From Desulfobacterales bacterium (GTDB lineage Bacteria; Desulfobacterota; Desulfobacteria; Desulfobacterales; JAHEIW01), in assembly GCA_030145015.1 (NCBI GenBank), contig JAQYWI010000076.1, positions 1-23,072 of the forward strand: DNA of 23,072 nucleotides, given 5' to 3'. Position 1 is the first letter of the stretch, and every line of letters starts with the position of its first letter. Below the pieces are notes generated by a model. The model was not told the DNA's origin, did no database searches, and worked only from the letters and a program-made list of their open reading frames with translations. Shown here piece after piece: positions 16,467 through 22,440 of this stretch. A program made the position numbers and the translations under genes.

Positions 16467-16739
16467 GTGCACTGGATGTTTAGCTGCAAAGACGTTTCTC
16501 AGTTACTCTCGGAATCTATGGATCGCGGGCTGCCTTTTTATCAACGCGTACTGATGCGCATGCACCTTTTGATGTGCAAATATTGCGCAAGGTGCCGGGA
16601 GCAATTTGAGGCGATCAGGGCTGCCAGCTGTCATGAAGAATTGCACGGCAAAGATTTGGATGATTCGCGTGGGCTTTCCAATGGTGGAAAGGAGCGCTTG
16701 AAGAAATTTTTGGAAAATGATCTGACCGGCGCGCCTTGA
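16467..16739 (+). CDS. Zinc-type anti-sigma factor (zf-HC2-like), soluble
   Basis: The 90-residue protein begins at GTG 16467, with AAGGAG about 7 nt upstream; an in-frame ATG is three codons later. It has SCKDVSQLLSESMDRGL, then MRMHLLMCKYCARCREQFEAI, in which HLLMCKYC is the HxxxCxxC zinc motif of ZAS anti-sigma factors, with an extra Cys three residues on. There is no transmembrane segment, so the protein should be cytoplasmic and could sense thiol stress directly, as RsrA and ChrR do. It is inferred to hold the upstream ECF sigma factor inactive; the tight 11-nt spacing supports an operon. The C-terminal half (about 55-90) is polar and not recognised. Confidence 0.82.
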   Translation: MHWMFSCKDVSQLLSESMDRGLPFYQRVLMRMHLLMCKYCARCREQFEAIRAASCHEELHGKDLDDSRGLSNGGKERLKKFLENDLTGAP

Positions 16740-16743
16740 GTCA

Positions 16744-16777
16744 ATCGGGCTTTTTCTAAATAAAAGCCGATATTTTT
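16744..16777 (+). terminator. Intrinsic terminator after sigma/anti-sigma operon
   Basis: ATCGGGCTTTT pairs with AAAAGCCGAT (one bulged G) around tctaaat and is followed by atttttct. It begins 4 nt after the anti-sigma stop. Confidence 0.75.
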
Positions 16778-16833
16778 CTCATCTACAAGGACATTCGGAG
16801 CGATTAACCGATTAACGGGAAAGGCATTGCACA

Positions 16834-17046
16834 GTGGCCGATACTATTGATATCCATAATATCAAAGATCGGGGCGGGAGACGCTCCCTGCCCGATCGCC
16901 GCAAATCTTCTTCTTCAGACCATTTCCCGGAAAGACGATCTCAGCGACACCGTCGAAGCGGCTCGGACCGAAGAAGCTTGCAAAACCTAAAAGTGAAGAA
17001 AAAAATGGAACGCCGGCGGGCTTTTAAAGAAAAGTATTCAAGCTGA
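16834..17046 (+). CDS. Small Arg-rich RR-repeat protein
   Basis: The 70-residue protein starts at GTG 16834 after a GGGAAAGG stretch about 9-10 nt upstream. It is dominated by repeated basic motifs: GGRRSLPDRRKS, PERRSQRHRRSGSDRRS and MERRRAF. Overall it is strongly positive, with no Cys, no hydrophobic core and no signal. A related protein is encoded convergently at 17582-17821 (GGTRTGTDRRKS, EKRSGRDRRKGLDRR). I know of similar small DRR-repeat peptides in Desulfobacterota but of no function; nucleic-acid binding or contact with the neighbouring PilZ protein are guesses. The two relatives of similar pattern support a real gene rather than chance. Confidence 0.65.
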   Translation: MADTIDIHNIKDRGGRRSLPDRRKSSSSDHFPERRSQRHRRSGSDRRSLQNLKVKKKMERRRAFKEKYSS

Positions 17047-17094
17047 AATCCAGCTCGCTGGGGATTTTGCCAAAACCTCTTAGATGGGGTTTTG
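17046..17094. terminator. Terminator region between convergent genes
   Basis: The first hairpin AAATCCAGC-tc-GCTGGGGATTT (two-base bulge) is followed by TTTT and can end the rightward Arg-rich gene (17046-17068). A second one, CAAAACC-10 nt-GGTTTTG, lies at 17071-17094, close to the end of the leftward PilZ gene. Confidence 0.55.
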
Positions 17095-17103
17095 AAACCA
17101 CTT

Positions 17104-17529
17104 CTATGTCTTTTCCCGATCTGCACCGCCCTGAATGACTTTGAACTTTCCATTGCGTTTCGAGCGATTCATCAAACGATCGAATTCAACGCCGATTCCG
17201 AAGTCGTATAAAACCACTGCAGCCGAGATTTCCTGACACCATTTTACTTTGGCGGTGAGATGGTCGGTATCAAGACCATTACTAGGATTTTCAATGTCGA
17301 TTCGCACCTGAGTACCGGGTTGAAATGCGACATCCGATTCGAAATAAATGCCACCTGCGCTGTAGTTGTACATTCTACCGTAAGTATAGGTTCCGGAGTC
17401 GCAATTTTCGATTTTAAGGGCGGCCTCATAAACAAATCGTTGGCTGGTTCTCTGATCGTCAGGGAACATAGGACCTTGGGATGCTTCGGGATTGTTGTTT
17501 AAGAAAATTATATTTTCCGGGCTTGACAT
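17104..17529 (-). CDS. Single PilZ-domain protein
   Basis: The 141-residue protein starts at ATG 17529 (MSSPENIIFLNNN), with AGGTG about 5-6 nt upstream; the open frame to 17637 would overlap the preceding gene. After a 30-residue polar lead comes one PilZ domain with DQRTSQRFVYEA (RxxxR) and MYNYSAGGIYFESD (NxSxxG), both needed for c-di-GMP binding, then VRIDIENPSNG, AKVKWCQEI and YDFGIGVEFDRL. It probably binds c-di-GMP in the cytoplasm. It follows the Arg-rich gene by 52 nt, both behind a sigma-54 promoter, so expression probably depends on an NtrC-family activator. Its domain resembles the first module of the PilZ protein at 768-1397. Confidence 0.85.
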   Translation of the reverse strand: MSSPENIIFLNNNPEASQGPMFPDDQRTSQRFVYEAALKIENCDSGTYTYGRMYNYSAGGIYFESDVAFQPGTQVRIDIENPSNGLDTDHLTAKVKWCQEISAAVVLYDFGIGVEFDRLMNRSKRNGKFKVIQGGADREKT

Positions 17530-17581
17530 TAAACACCTAATTTTATGTGAAGACGGTTTTAAAACCGATGATGAGATCTTG

Positions 17582-17821
17582 TCATTCTTTTCTAAAGCTG
17601 TCTCGCCGTTCGATGTAACTTCCGTCCCAGCACCCATTTATATCTCCGGAATCGGAAGTCCGTCTTCGCGCCAGGCCATTTCTGCGATCTAATCCTTTTC
17701 TGCGATCGCGACCGGACCTTTTTTCAATACCATCGTAAGGTTGGTAGCTTTTCCTTCTATCGGTGCCCGTTCTTGTTCCGCCTTTGTCCTGTATTATTAG
17801 CTGCTCTCCCTTTTTAACCAA
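17582..17821 (-). CDS. Small Arg-rich RR-repeat protein, relative of the 16834 gene
   Basis: The 79-residue protein starts at TTG 17821, supported by GGGAGGG 5-6 nt upstream. It has an N-terminal VKKGEQLIIQDKGG, then repeated GTDRRKSYQ, EKRSGRDRRKGLDRRNGLARRR and a C-terminal SYIERRDSFRKE. Composition is strongly basic with DRR spaced every 5-6 residues. It shares the GG(R/T)R...DRRKS...RSG.DRR pattern with the convergent 70-residue protein. It is the first gene behind the sigma-54 promoter and is followed by a PilZ gene. Function is not known to me. Confidence 0.65.
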   Translation of the reverse strand: MVKKGEQLIIQDKGGTRTGTDRRKSYQPYDGIEKRSGRDRRKGLDRRNGLARRRTSDSGDINGCWDGSYIERRDSFRKE

Positions 17822-17877
17822 AGGTTTCCCTCCCCCTATTTTCCAGCTGTGACTTTAAATTGCGTTCAATTTAAAAT

Positions 17878-17894
17878 AGCAAGCTTTATGCCAA
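17878..17894 (-). promoter_or_regulatory. Sigma-54 (-24/-12) promoter
   Basis: On the minus strand the 17-mer TTGGCATAAAGCTTGCT fits YTGGCAyrRNNNTTGCW, with the invariant GG and GC ten bases apart. It lies about 57 nt before the TTG start of the Arg-rich gene. Upstream, ctacatc (17900-17906) and gatgtag (17951-17957) form an inverted pair that might belong to an activator site. Confidence 0.75.
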
Positions 17895-18173
17895 TAAAAC
17901 TACATCGAGCGATCCAGCAATTATGGGCCTTTAGCGCAATAGCTTACAAAGATGTAGCCTTTACGTTCTAGCTCTTAAGAAACTGATTCCCGACTTTTGA
18001 GAAGTTTATTTCACAAATAAAAAATCAGGCTTGTAGAATCGGTAGGATTGAATGAAGTTTTAGTGCAGAGATTGTATGAGGGCTGAGTAGTTTCTGATAG
18101 AAGCTACCCTAATAATGCATTTAACACCCGAAGATCAATTTTATTAACAGATGGAGCGCGAGCGACACCATAA

Positions 18174-18218
18174 CTTTAGGCACTTTAGCTCATTTTAGGC
18201 ATTTTAGGCACTTCTAGT
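18174..18218. repeat. Tandem 9-mer repeat (GCCTAAAAT type)
   Basis: The plus strand reads ACTTTAGGC, ACTTTAGCTC, ATTTTAGGC, ATTTTAGGC, ACTTCTAG in succession: about five copies of a 9-nt unit (one expanded to 10). It lies just after the stop of the dicluster ferredoxin gene. Confidence 0.75.
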
Positions 18219-18219
18219 T

Positions 18220-19311
18220 TTATAGCCCCCGTTCTTCTTTTATCTGTTGATGCAGTTGGGCAAAGTCTTGCGGGGCCTGGTCTTCAAGGCGGCGGCTTAT
18301 GGATATAACACCTGCCGGGCACTGAACGGCGCATACGCCGCATCCGATGCACCAATCCGGATCCACCTGCGGTTTATCTTCAACCATTTTTACAGCATCT
18401 ACCGGGCAAATGTCGGCGCAGGCACCGCAGCCGATGCATTCCTCCAGCTCGGTTTCACGGATGAAATAGACGGCCATTAATTGGTCCCGCGGTATTTTGC
18501 GGCGCCTGATAATACCCACGTTCCAGCAATAATGCCCACAGCAATTACAGGTATGCTTAATTTGGCCCTGGGCATTGTCCACCATGTGAACCAGTCCTTC
18601 TTTTTCGCTGGCTGCAAGAATATGATGCGCTTCATCGCTGGAGATTTCGCGGGCCAGCCCTTTGTTGATAACAAACTCTGCCAGTTCGTCGTACTTGATG
18701 CATACTTCGAGACTGTGGGGGCAATCCGTACGGCCAAGAATCTTGGCCGACAAACGGCAAGGGCAATGCGCCACTGCGATTTTGGTTGCCGTGTCAACGA
18801 TAGAGCCAATCTGTTCATGGGGCATGACACCCTGCATGGGGACATCGATACTCAGGTTGGCAGGGGTGTATTTGTAAGATTTGGTTCGTACGCCGCCATA
18901 AACCTTTTGAGTGGTTGAAACCTTAAAATAGTTCAGCACCAGCTTTGCCATGCGTTTGGCGGTCTCATCTTGCTTCCCGCCCCAAAAAAATGCTTGGGGC
19001 AAGCCGTAGCCCACCTGAAGCAAAGCATATCCCGTTGATCCGTCCTGGGTTGGGGCTGTAAACAGCATGTTGCGTGCAGCCATGGATTCTAATGCTTCGG
19101 CCACCTCGGGTAAAGGAAGTTCCGCCCGGGCAGCGATATGTTCAAGACTGACAACCGCCAGCGGTTCGATATCATTGGGTATCGCCAGAGCCACCTGGGC
19201 TTCGGCCGGGCTAAACATTTCCACCAGAAGATCAAAGAGTTCATCGGTGTAGGGATATCCCATGATAAGATGTTCCAGGTGCCTGGCTAAACGGATATAT
19301 AGTTCCTGCAT
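18220..19311 (-). CDS. Dicluster 4Fe-4S ferredoxin protein with helical N-terminal domain
   Basis: The 363-residue protein starts at ATG 19311 (MQELYIRLARHLEHL), with GAGGT about 8 nt upstream; the open frame to 19365 lacks a ribosome site. The N-terminal part (about 1-100) looks like a winged-helix domain (LEHIAARAELPLPEVAEALESMAARNMLF). The middle has a Cys/His set, AHCPCRLSAKILGRTDCPHSLEVC and HTCNCCGHYCW, probably another metal or Fe-S site. The C-terminus has two 4Fe-4S motifs, CIGCGACADICPVDAV and CIGCGVCAVQCPAGVI. It should be a soluble electron-transfer or redox-sensing protein; such proteins are common in sulfate reducers. Its partner is unknown, and it stands alone between two repeat-rich spacers. 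Confidence 0.82.
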   Translation of the reverse strand: MQELYIRLARHLEHLIMGYPYTDELFDLLVEMFSPAEAQVALAIPNDIEPLAVVSLEHIAARAELPLPEVAEALESMAARNMLFTAPTQDGSTGYALLQVGYGLPQAFFWGGKQDETAKRMAKLVLNYFKVSTTQKVYGGVRTKSYKYTPANLSIDVPMQGVMPHEQIGSIVDTATKIAVAHCPCRLSAKILGRTDCPHSLEVCIKYDELAEFVINKGLAREISSDEAHHILAASEKEGLVHMVDNAQGQIKHTCNCCGHYCWNVGIIRRRKIPRDQLMAVYFIRETELEECIGCGACADICPVDAVKMVEDKPQVDPDWCIGCGVCAVQCPAGVISISRRLEDQAPQDFAQLHQQIKEERGL

Positions 19312-19441
19312 AAGTGATACCTCTTTCAGTGGGCCCCTTTCCGCTATCACGGCATGATCAGGCACCTCGGAATTTCTATAACCTAATGAAAATATAGGAG
19401 GTTTTTTGAGGCCTGAGTGTCTGCCTCGATCATGGAATAAG

Positions 19442-19512
19442 GGGCACGTAGTGAAGCGTCAGCGCTATAGGGCAATGATGGGCACGCAGTGAAGCGTTAG
19501 CGCTGTAATGGG
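19442..19512. repeat. Two-copy 38-bp tandem repeat with AGCGYTRGCGCT core
   Basis: Copy 1 (19442-19472) gggcacgtagtgaagcg-tcagcgctataggg and copy 2 (19480-19512) gggcacgcagtgaagcg-ttagcgctgtaatggg differ at a few positions. The core AGCGTTAGCGCT is nearly palindromic. The repeat is intergenic and of unknown role. Confidence 0.65.
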
Positions 19513-19611
19513 TTTTTTAAAGGATATTATCTATTTTTAATTTTGTCGTCAAGGCGATTATGGCCGTTAACCCAATAAACAGCCTTGAACCTATCTCAAA
19601 AATGCTATTAT

Positions 19612-19686
19612 CGAGGACGAGGACGAGCACGAGTACGAGGTTATGCAATTTTCCTCCTCGTACTCGTCGTAGTCCTCGTTCTCGTT
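19612..19686. repeat. GACGAG-type long hairpin
   Basis: The left arm (19612-19640) is built of gaggac/gagcac/gagtac units. The right arm (19653-19686) is complementary, built of ctcgtactcgtcg/tagtcctcg/ttctcgt, around a 12-nt AT-rich loop. It follows the stop of the glycosyltransferase gene on the minus strand by about 70 nt and may halt or slow its transcription. Confidence 0.65.
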
Positions 19687-19754
19687 ACCTAACGCTCAGT
19701 GGTTGAGCTCCTTGTCTCGTTAGACCGTCCGTGAGTGGCGAACTGAGAGGAGCT

Positions 19755-20858
19755 TCATTTTAAAAGATTAGCGATAAAACCGGCAATTTGGTCTGCACCG
19801 TTTGAGGTGTTTCTCTGAACACGTGGCAATGCCAGAAGATCTTCTATCCGATAGATCCAATCTCCGTTATTAAATTCTGACTGCCCGATGGCAAAACCGT
19901 GCATTTTGTTTTCGATAAAACTAACGAGGGGTTCAGATTCGCGATAATGGGCCCGGGCAGAATATCCGAAAGGAATACCGGCTTGGTAAACTTCCGCAAT
20001 TGTGCTGTACCCGGCTTTGCCGATGACGGCATCGCAGGCATTGACTAAATCCGGATGAAAGAACTCCGAGTTTTCCGGCAAAAGTATTAAATTATCCTGA
20101 ATGTGAACAGAATTGCTGGCACCCGGTATGATAAAATGGGTGGCGGTTTGGGTTTTTAACTTTTCAATAAAACCATAGTTTTTTGGAACGCCTCCGGCAG
20201 TAATTATGATGACCTTACCGCTTGCGCTTATCCCCAGCCTTTGACGGATTTCGCCTGACGGGGTCTTAATTTTTCGACTGGCCGGGCCGGCTGTAAAGTC
20301 CACCGCTGCGGGGTTGCATATCGGCTGGGTTTGAATGTGGCAGGTAGCCTTAGCAAAAATGGACTGCAGATATTGATTGAATTCATGCAGGCCTGCTTCT
20401 TCAAAACCCTGGTAAATCCAATCCCACGTAAAATTTTCAATTAGAACCGAAGGCACATCGGCTTCTCTGGCAATTAAAAGGCCCATCGGGGCAATATCAC
20501 AAATTACCAGTTCGCTTTGCATGTGCCTTATTTTCTCAGCCACCGGGGCAATCTGCGCCTGATCAAAAGGCAGAAAATTTTTAAGGTGCTGAACGGTTGC
20601 AGGCAGGTCCTCCTGAAAAGGATTCATTTGAACCAGCCCGATATCGGTTAACAGGGAATGATAGCGAAAGTCGAACGTGTTGGAATGGTTAAAAAACCAG
20701 GCCGGCACCGTGGTGAAAATATCAAATAGAATCGGCGATTCAATTTCCGCCAGGGCTTCCATGACGCTGGCAGCCCGCGCGGCGTGTCCAAACCCGTGTG
20801 GCGAAATAAAAAAAGCAATTCTTCTCGGCGGGAAATCCGGTTCGTATCGAGTCGTCAT
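19755..20858 (-). CDS. MurG/GT-B-like glycosyltransferase
   Basis: The 367-residue cytoplasmic protein has a GT-B architecture. The N-terminal half starts RRIAFFISPHGFGHAARAASVMEAL, the Gly-rich loop seen in MurG-like and L-arabinokinase N-terminal domains. The linker has SVLIENFTWDWIYQGF, and the C-terminal half has KVIIITAGGVPKNYGF, DAVIGKAGYSTIAEVYQAGIPFGYSARAHYRESEPL, the nucleotide-sugar-binding region with its Gly-Tyr-Ser-Thr and Glu. No kinase domain follows. Donor and acceptor are unknown; an envelope glycan is likely, as pal precedes it by 57 nt on the same strand. ATG 20858 has no clear ribosome site, so the start is only moderately sure. Confidence 0.78.
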   Translation of the reverse strand: MTTRYEPDFPPRRIAFFISPHGFGHAARAASVMEALAEIESPILFDIFTTVPAWFFNHSNTFDFRYHSLLTDIGLVQMNPFQEDLPATVQHLKNFLPFDQAQIAPVAEKIRHMQSELVICDIAPMGLLIAREADVPSVLIENFTWDWIYQGFEEAGLHEFNQYLQSIFAKATCHIQTQPICNPAAVDFTAGPASRKIKTPSGEIRQRLGISASGKVIIITAGGVPKNYGFIEKLKTQTATHFIIPGASNSVHIQDNLILLPENSEFFHPDLVNACDAVIGKAGYSTIAEVYQAGIPFGYSARAHYRESEPLVSFIENKMHGFAIGQSEFNNGDWIYRIEDLLALPRVQRNTSNGADQIAGFIANLLK

Positions 20859-20915
20859 TGATGAAGTGTTATGGGTGCGCGTGCATAACGATGCTGTATT
20901 AGATTAAAAGGTTTT

Positions 20916-21500
20916 TCATTCTTTGATCACAAAGTGGGCGCGTCTGTTTTTGGCCCAGGCATCTTCATCTGCACGAGAATCTATCGGGCGCTCCTCACCA
21001 TAGCTAACCGTGGTTAATCTGGAAGCGGCAATACCCAGGTCTACCAGGAAAGACTTGGAACTGAAAGCCCGTCTGTCGCCTAAAGCCAGGTTATACTCGT
21101 TGGTGCCGCGTTCATCGCAGTGGCCCTCAATGATAATCTTGGCGCGGGGATTTTCCTTCAACCATTCTGCTTTTTGACGTAAAATGTCCTGGGCTTCCAT
21201 TGACAGTTTGGCGCTGTCAAATTCAAACTGGACATCATCATTTTCGAACATGTCTCTATCGACCCGGGTTCTTTCTGTCTTTTCGCTTTCGCTAAGGCGC
21301 TCATCCTGGATGGTTTCTTCCTGAACGGCGGCCTGTTTTTCCATTTCTCTTCGTCTGGCTTCCTCTTCTGCCTGCCTGCGGGCTTCTTCCTCTGACATAA
21401 CGGGTGTTGAACTGATTTCTTTTTTGCCACACGAAGGGGCCAAAAAAACGACGAAGATAACAAGAAAGAAGACGAGAAATGCCCAATTTTTGTTATTCAT
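20916..21500 (-). CDS. pal: Peptidoglycan-associated lipoprotein Pal
   Basis: The 194-residue outer-membrane lipoprotein has a signal segment (about 5-22) ending LAPSC, so Cys24 should be lipidated. A charged helical linker follows ([20 protein letters not shown], about 36-56). The OmpA-like domain (about 85-194) has [42 protein letters not shown] with the peptidoglycan-binding Asp and Arg, and a C-terminal [13 protein letters not shown]. Pal ties the outer membrane to peptidoglycan and works with TolB and the Tol complex; those genes are not in the window. ATG 21500 follows GGGAG by 7 nt. The long Glu/Arg linker is larger than in E. coli Pal. Confidence 0.93.
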   Translation of the reverse strand: MNNKNWAFLVFFLVIFVVFLAPSCGKKEISSTPVMSEEEARRQAEEEARRREMEKQAAVQEETIQDERLSESEKTERTRVDRDMFENDDVQFEFDSAKLSMEAQDILRQKAEWLKENPRAKIIIEGHCDERGTNEYNLALGDRRAFSSKSFLVDLGIAASRLTTVSYGEERPIDSRADEDAWAKNRRAHFVIKE

Positions 21501-21810
21501 TCTGTTCTCCCTTTCTGTTTCGGAAAAATATTTGCCAAATTTTTATGTAATGGTTTTTGAAGTGATTGACAGATTTATACCGTTTTCCATAATAATGTTC
21601 CAAAATACGAGTTGCGGCATAAGGGGTTGTAGAAAAAAACGTTTGGACACCGAAACTTTCTTTTGACAATCCATATATATCCTAAAGAACACATATTGTC
21701 AAAATAATGAAAACCTGAAATCAGTCTGCCGGGCAACTAATTTTCGGGTTGACTCTATAATAAGGACGATTGTATTTCTTTCAAGCGAAGCCGGGAATTT
21801 TGCAGAACGT
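21501..21810. other. Intergenic region upstream of pal
   Basis: No gene is seen. The stretch contains the second copy of the dispersed hairpin element (21573-21672). AT-rich sequence around 21740-21770 (ttgactctataataagg) looks promoter-like but its boxes are too close together. The candidate sRNA at 21811-21898 follows to the right. Confidence 0.5.
21573..21672 (+). repeat. Dispersed intergenic hairpin element, copy 2
   Basis: This is the inverted counterpart of 368-476. It shares ttataccgtttt-ccataataatgttcc, aaatacg, gcggcataa and ggttgtagaaaaaaacgtt, ending in ttttgacaatcc. The hairpin part (21625-21671) has decayed in the centre, with GTTT/AAAC left of the long stem. It lies about 70 bp upstream of pal. 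Confidence 0.75.
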
Positions 21811-21898
21811 AAAAATCAAAACGGCGGCTCATGGGGATATGAGCCGCCGAGATGAGGAGGACATAGAGGTATGCTTAAGAAGCATAGATCTGTGGGGT
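21811..21898 (-). ncRNA. Candidate small RNA with C-rich and anti-SD-like motifs
   Basis: A predicted RNA of about 88 nt. From the 5' end it has ACCCCACAGATC, a 7-bp hairpin TATGCTT-CTT-AAGCATA, and an unpaired stretch with GTCCTCCTCATC (complementary to Shine-Dalgarno sequences). A perfect 10-bp stem CGGCGGCTCA/TGAGCCGCCG with loop TATCCCCA then runs into TTTTGATTTTT. A sigma-70 promoter sits directly upstream. No plausible protein frame exists on this strand. The shape (promoter, C-rich single-stranded part, intrinsic terminator) is typical of base-pairing sRNAs. The family is not recognised. Confidence 0.65.
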
Positions 21899-21904
21899 AG
21901 CTTC

Positions 21905-21934
21905 TTTATAGACTACTACATTGTGGCATGTCAA
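21905..21934 (-). promoter_or_regulatory. Strong sigma-70 promoter of the candidate sRNA
   Basis: On the minus strand a perfect TTGACA (21934-21929), an 18-bp spacer and TATAAA (21910-21905) predict a start near 21898. A long A-tract lies just upstream of the -35 box (about 21935-21965), resembling an UP element. Confidence 0.75.
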
Positions 21935-22036
21935 GCTTTTTTTTTCATTTTTTTCTATTTTTTTTGAATATCCGGAAATTCAGCAATTTTAGTGGCAAAG
22001 ACCTATTAAATGGATGCAGGATCGATTCAGACTTAT

Positions 22037-22216
22037 TCATCCTTCAGAAAGGCTTAATAAAGGCCCTTCCAGATCTTGGATGTATTTTTTTAGCAGATCC
22101 TGAATGGCTTCTTCGAGGAGATCATTTTGTCGTTTTCCCAGCTGGGCCGCCAGGACTCTGACTCCCTTGGTCAGTTCAGAATCCAAGGTGGTGTTATATA
22201 TCTTTCTTTTTCCCAT
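22037..22216 (-). CDS. Ribbon-helix-helix DNA-binding protein
   Basis: The 59-residue protein begins MGKRKIYNTTLDSELTKGVRVLAAQLGKRQNDLLEEAIQDLLKKY (two parts: beta strand KIYNTTLD and the two following helices), a typical CopG/Arc-like RHH fold. The tail is IQDLEGPLLSLSEG. ATG 22216 has GAGGG about 8 nt upstream; ATG 22231 would add five residues without a ribosome site. RHH proteins of this size act as dimeric repressors or antitoxins. It lies 15 nt downstream of a 25-residue membrane peptide on the same strand and may regulate it or the nearby RNAs. Confidence 0.78.
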   Translation of the reverse strand: MGKRKIYNTTLDSELTKGVRVLAAQLGKRQNDLLEEAIQDLLKKYIQDLEGPLLSLSEG

Positions 22217-22231
22217 TCGCGTTACCCTCAT

Positions 22232-22309
22232 TCAAAAAGGCCCGTTTGAGGAATAATAGGCCAGAAAATATAGCAATAAGATGATGGCTGTGATGACGAG
22301 TTTAATCAT
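22232..22309 (-). CDS. 25-residue single-span membrane peptide
   Basis: ATG 22309 opens MIKLVITAIILLLYFLAYYSS-NGPF. It has one N-terminal Lys, then about 18 hydrophobic residues and a short polar tail, as in small membrane proteins and type I toxins. The ribosome site (AAAGAA) is weak. The stop is 15 nt from the RHH start, so the two would be cotranscribed. A structured RNA with a terminator ends 35 nt upstream. It is too short for homology to be judged by eye. Confidence 0.45.
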   Translation of the reverse strand: MIKLVITAIILLLYFLAYYSSNGPF

Positions 22310-22343
22310 TTCTTTAAATAAACGGAAGGATCTTTAAACCAAC

Positions 22344-22440
22344 AAAAAGCGGGTCACCGGCTATCGAAAATAGAGAGCTTGATGGGGATCTCTATCTGTG
22401 GGGTTAAGAGAGGAGCTCAATAGCCGATGGCCCGCGTAAC
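22344..22440 (-). ncRNA. Structured RNA or leader with terminator, relative of the 21811 RNA
   Basis: A 16-bp closing stem pairs GCGGGCCATCGGCTAT (22435-22420) with ATAGCCGGTGACCCGC (22364-22349), with one mismatch and one G-U, and is followed by TTTTT. Inside are GAGCTCCTCTC, ACCCCACAGAT and a hairpin ATAGAGA-12 nt-TCTCTAT whose loop has TCCCCAT. The motifs ACCCCACAGAT and ATCCCCAT recur in the RNA at 21811-21898. A weak promoter candidate is TTGAAC-16 bp-TATTTC (22478-22451). It may be a free sRNA or an attenuating leader for the membrane-peptide/RHH genes. Confidence 0.55.

Larger units (their letters stand above)
17822..18219. other. Intergenic region: sigma-54 promoter and 9-mer repeats
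   Basis: This 398-bp spacer without a gene contains the leader and sigma-54 promoter of the Arg-rich/PilZ operon on the left. It has an unremarkable AT-rich middle (about 17960-18160) and a short tandem repeat tract (18174-18218) on the right. No open frame with a ribosome site is seen. Confidence 0.6.
19312..19754. other. Repeat-rich intergenic region
   Basis: No gene is seen in this 443-bp stretch. It contains a two-copy 38-bp-period tandem repeat (19442-19512) and a strong GACGAG-type hairpin (19612-19686), listed separately. The promoter of the ferredoxin gene should lie near 19330-19440 but is not obvious. Confidence 0.6.

Noticed and set aside
17895..17960. c-di-GMP (GEMM) riboswitch upstream of the Arg-rich/PilZ operon
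   Set aside because: The sequence does not fit the aptamer consensus and lies upstream of the sigma-54 promoter, so it would not be in the transcript.
18174..19686. CRISPR-like arrays at the 9-mer, 38-bp and GACGAG repeats
   Set aside because: Units are too short, too few or inverted, no unique spacers of regular length exist, and no cas gene is present.
21424..21666. 80-residue open frame on the plus strand
   Set aside because: It begins inside pal on the opposite strand and runs through repeat copy 2, so the frame is a by-product of the repeat.
21740..21770. Sigma-70 promoter TTGACT...TATAAT near 21750
   Set aside because: The two boxes are separated by only about 2 bp; alternatives at proper spacing have poor -10 boxes.
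21871..21900. Nine-codon plus-strand frame MLKKHRSVG with an apparent AGGAGG upstream
   Set aside because: It is the complement of the candidate sRNA; the AGGAGG is the complement of its CCTCCT, and promoter and terminator are on the other strand.
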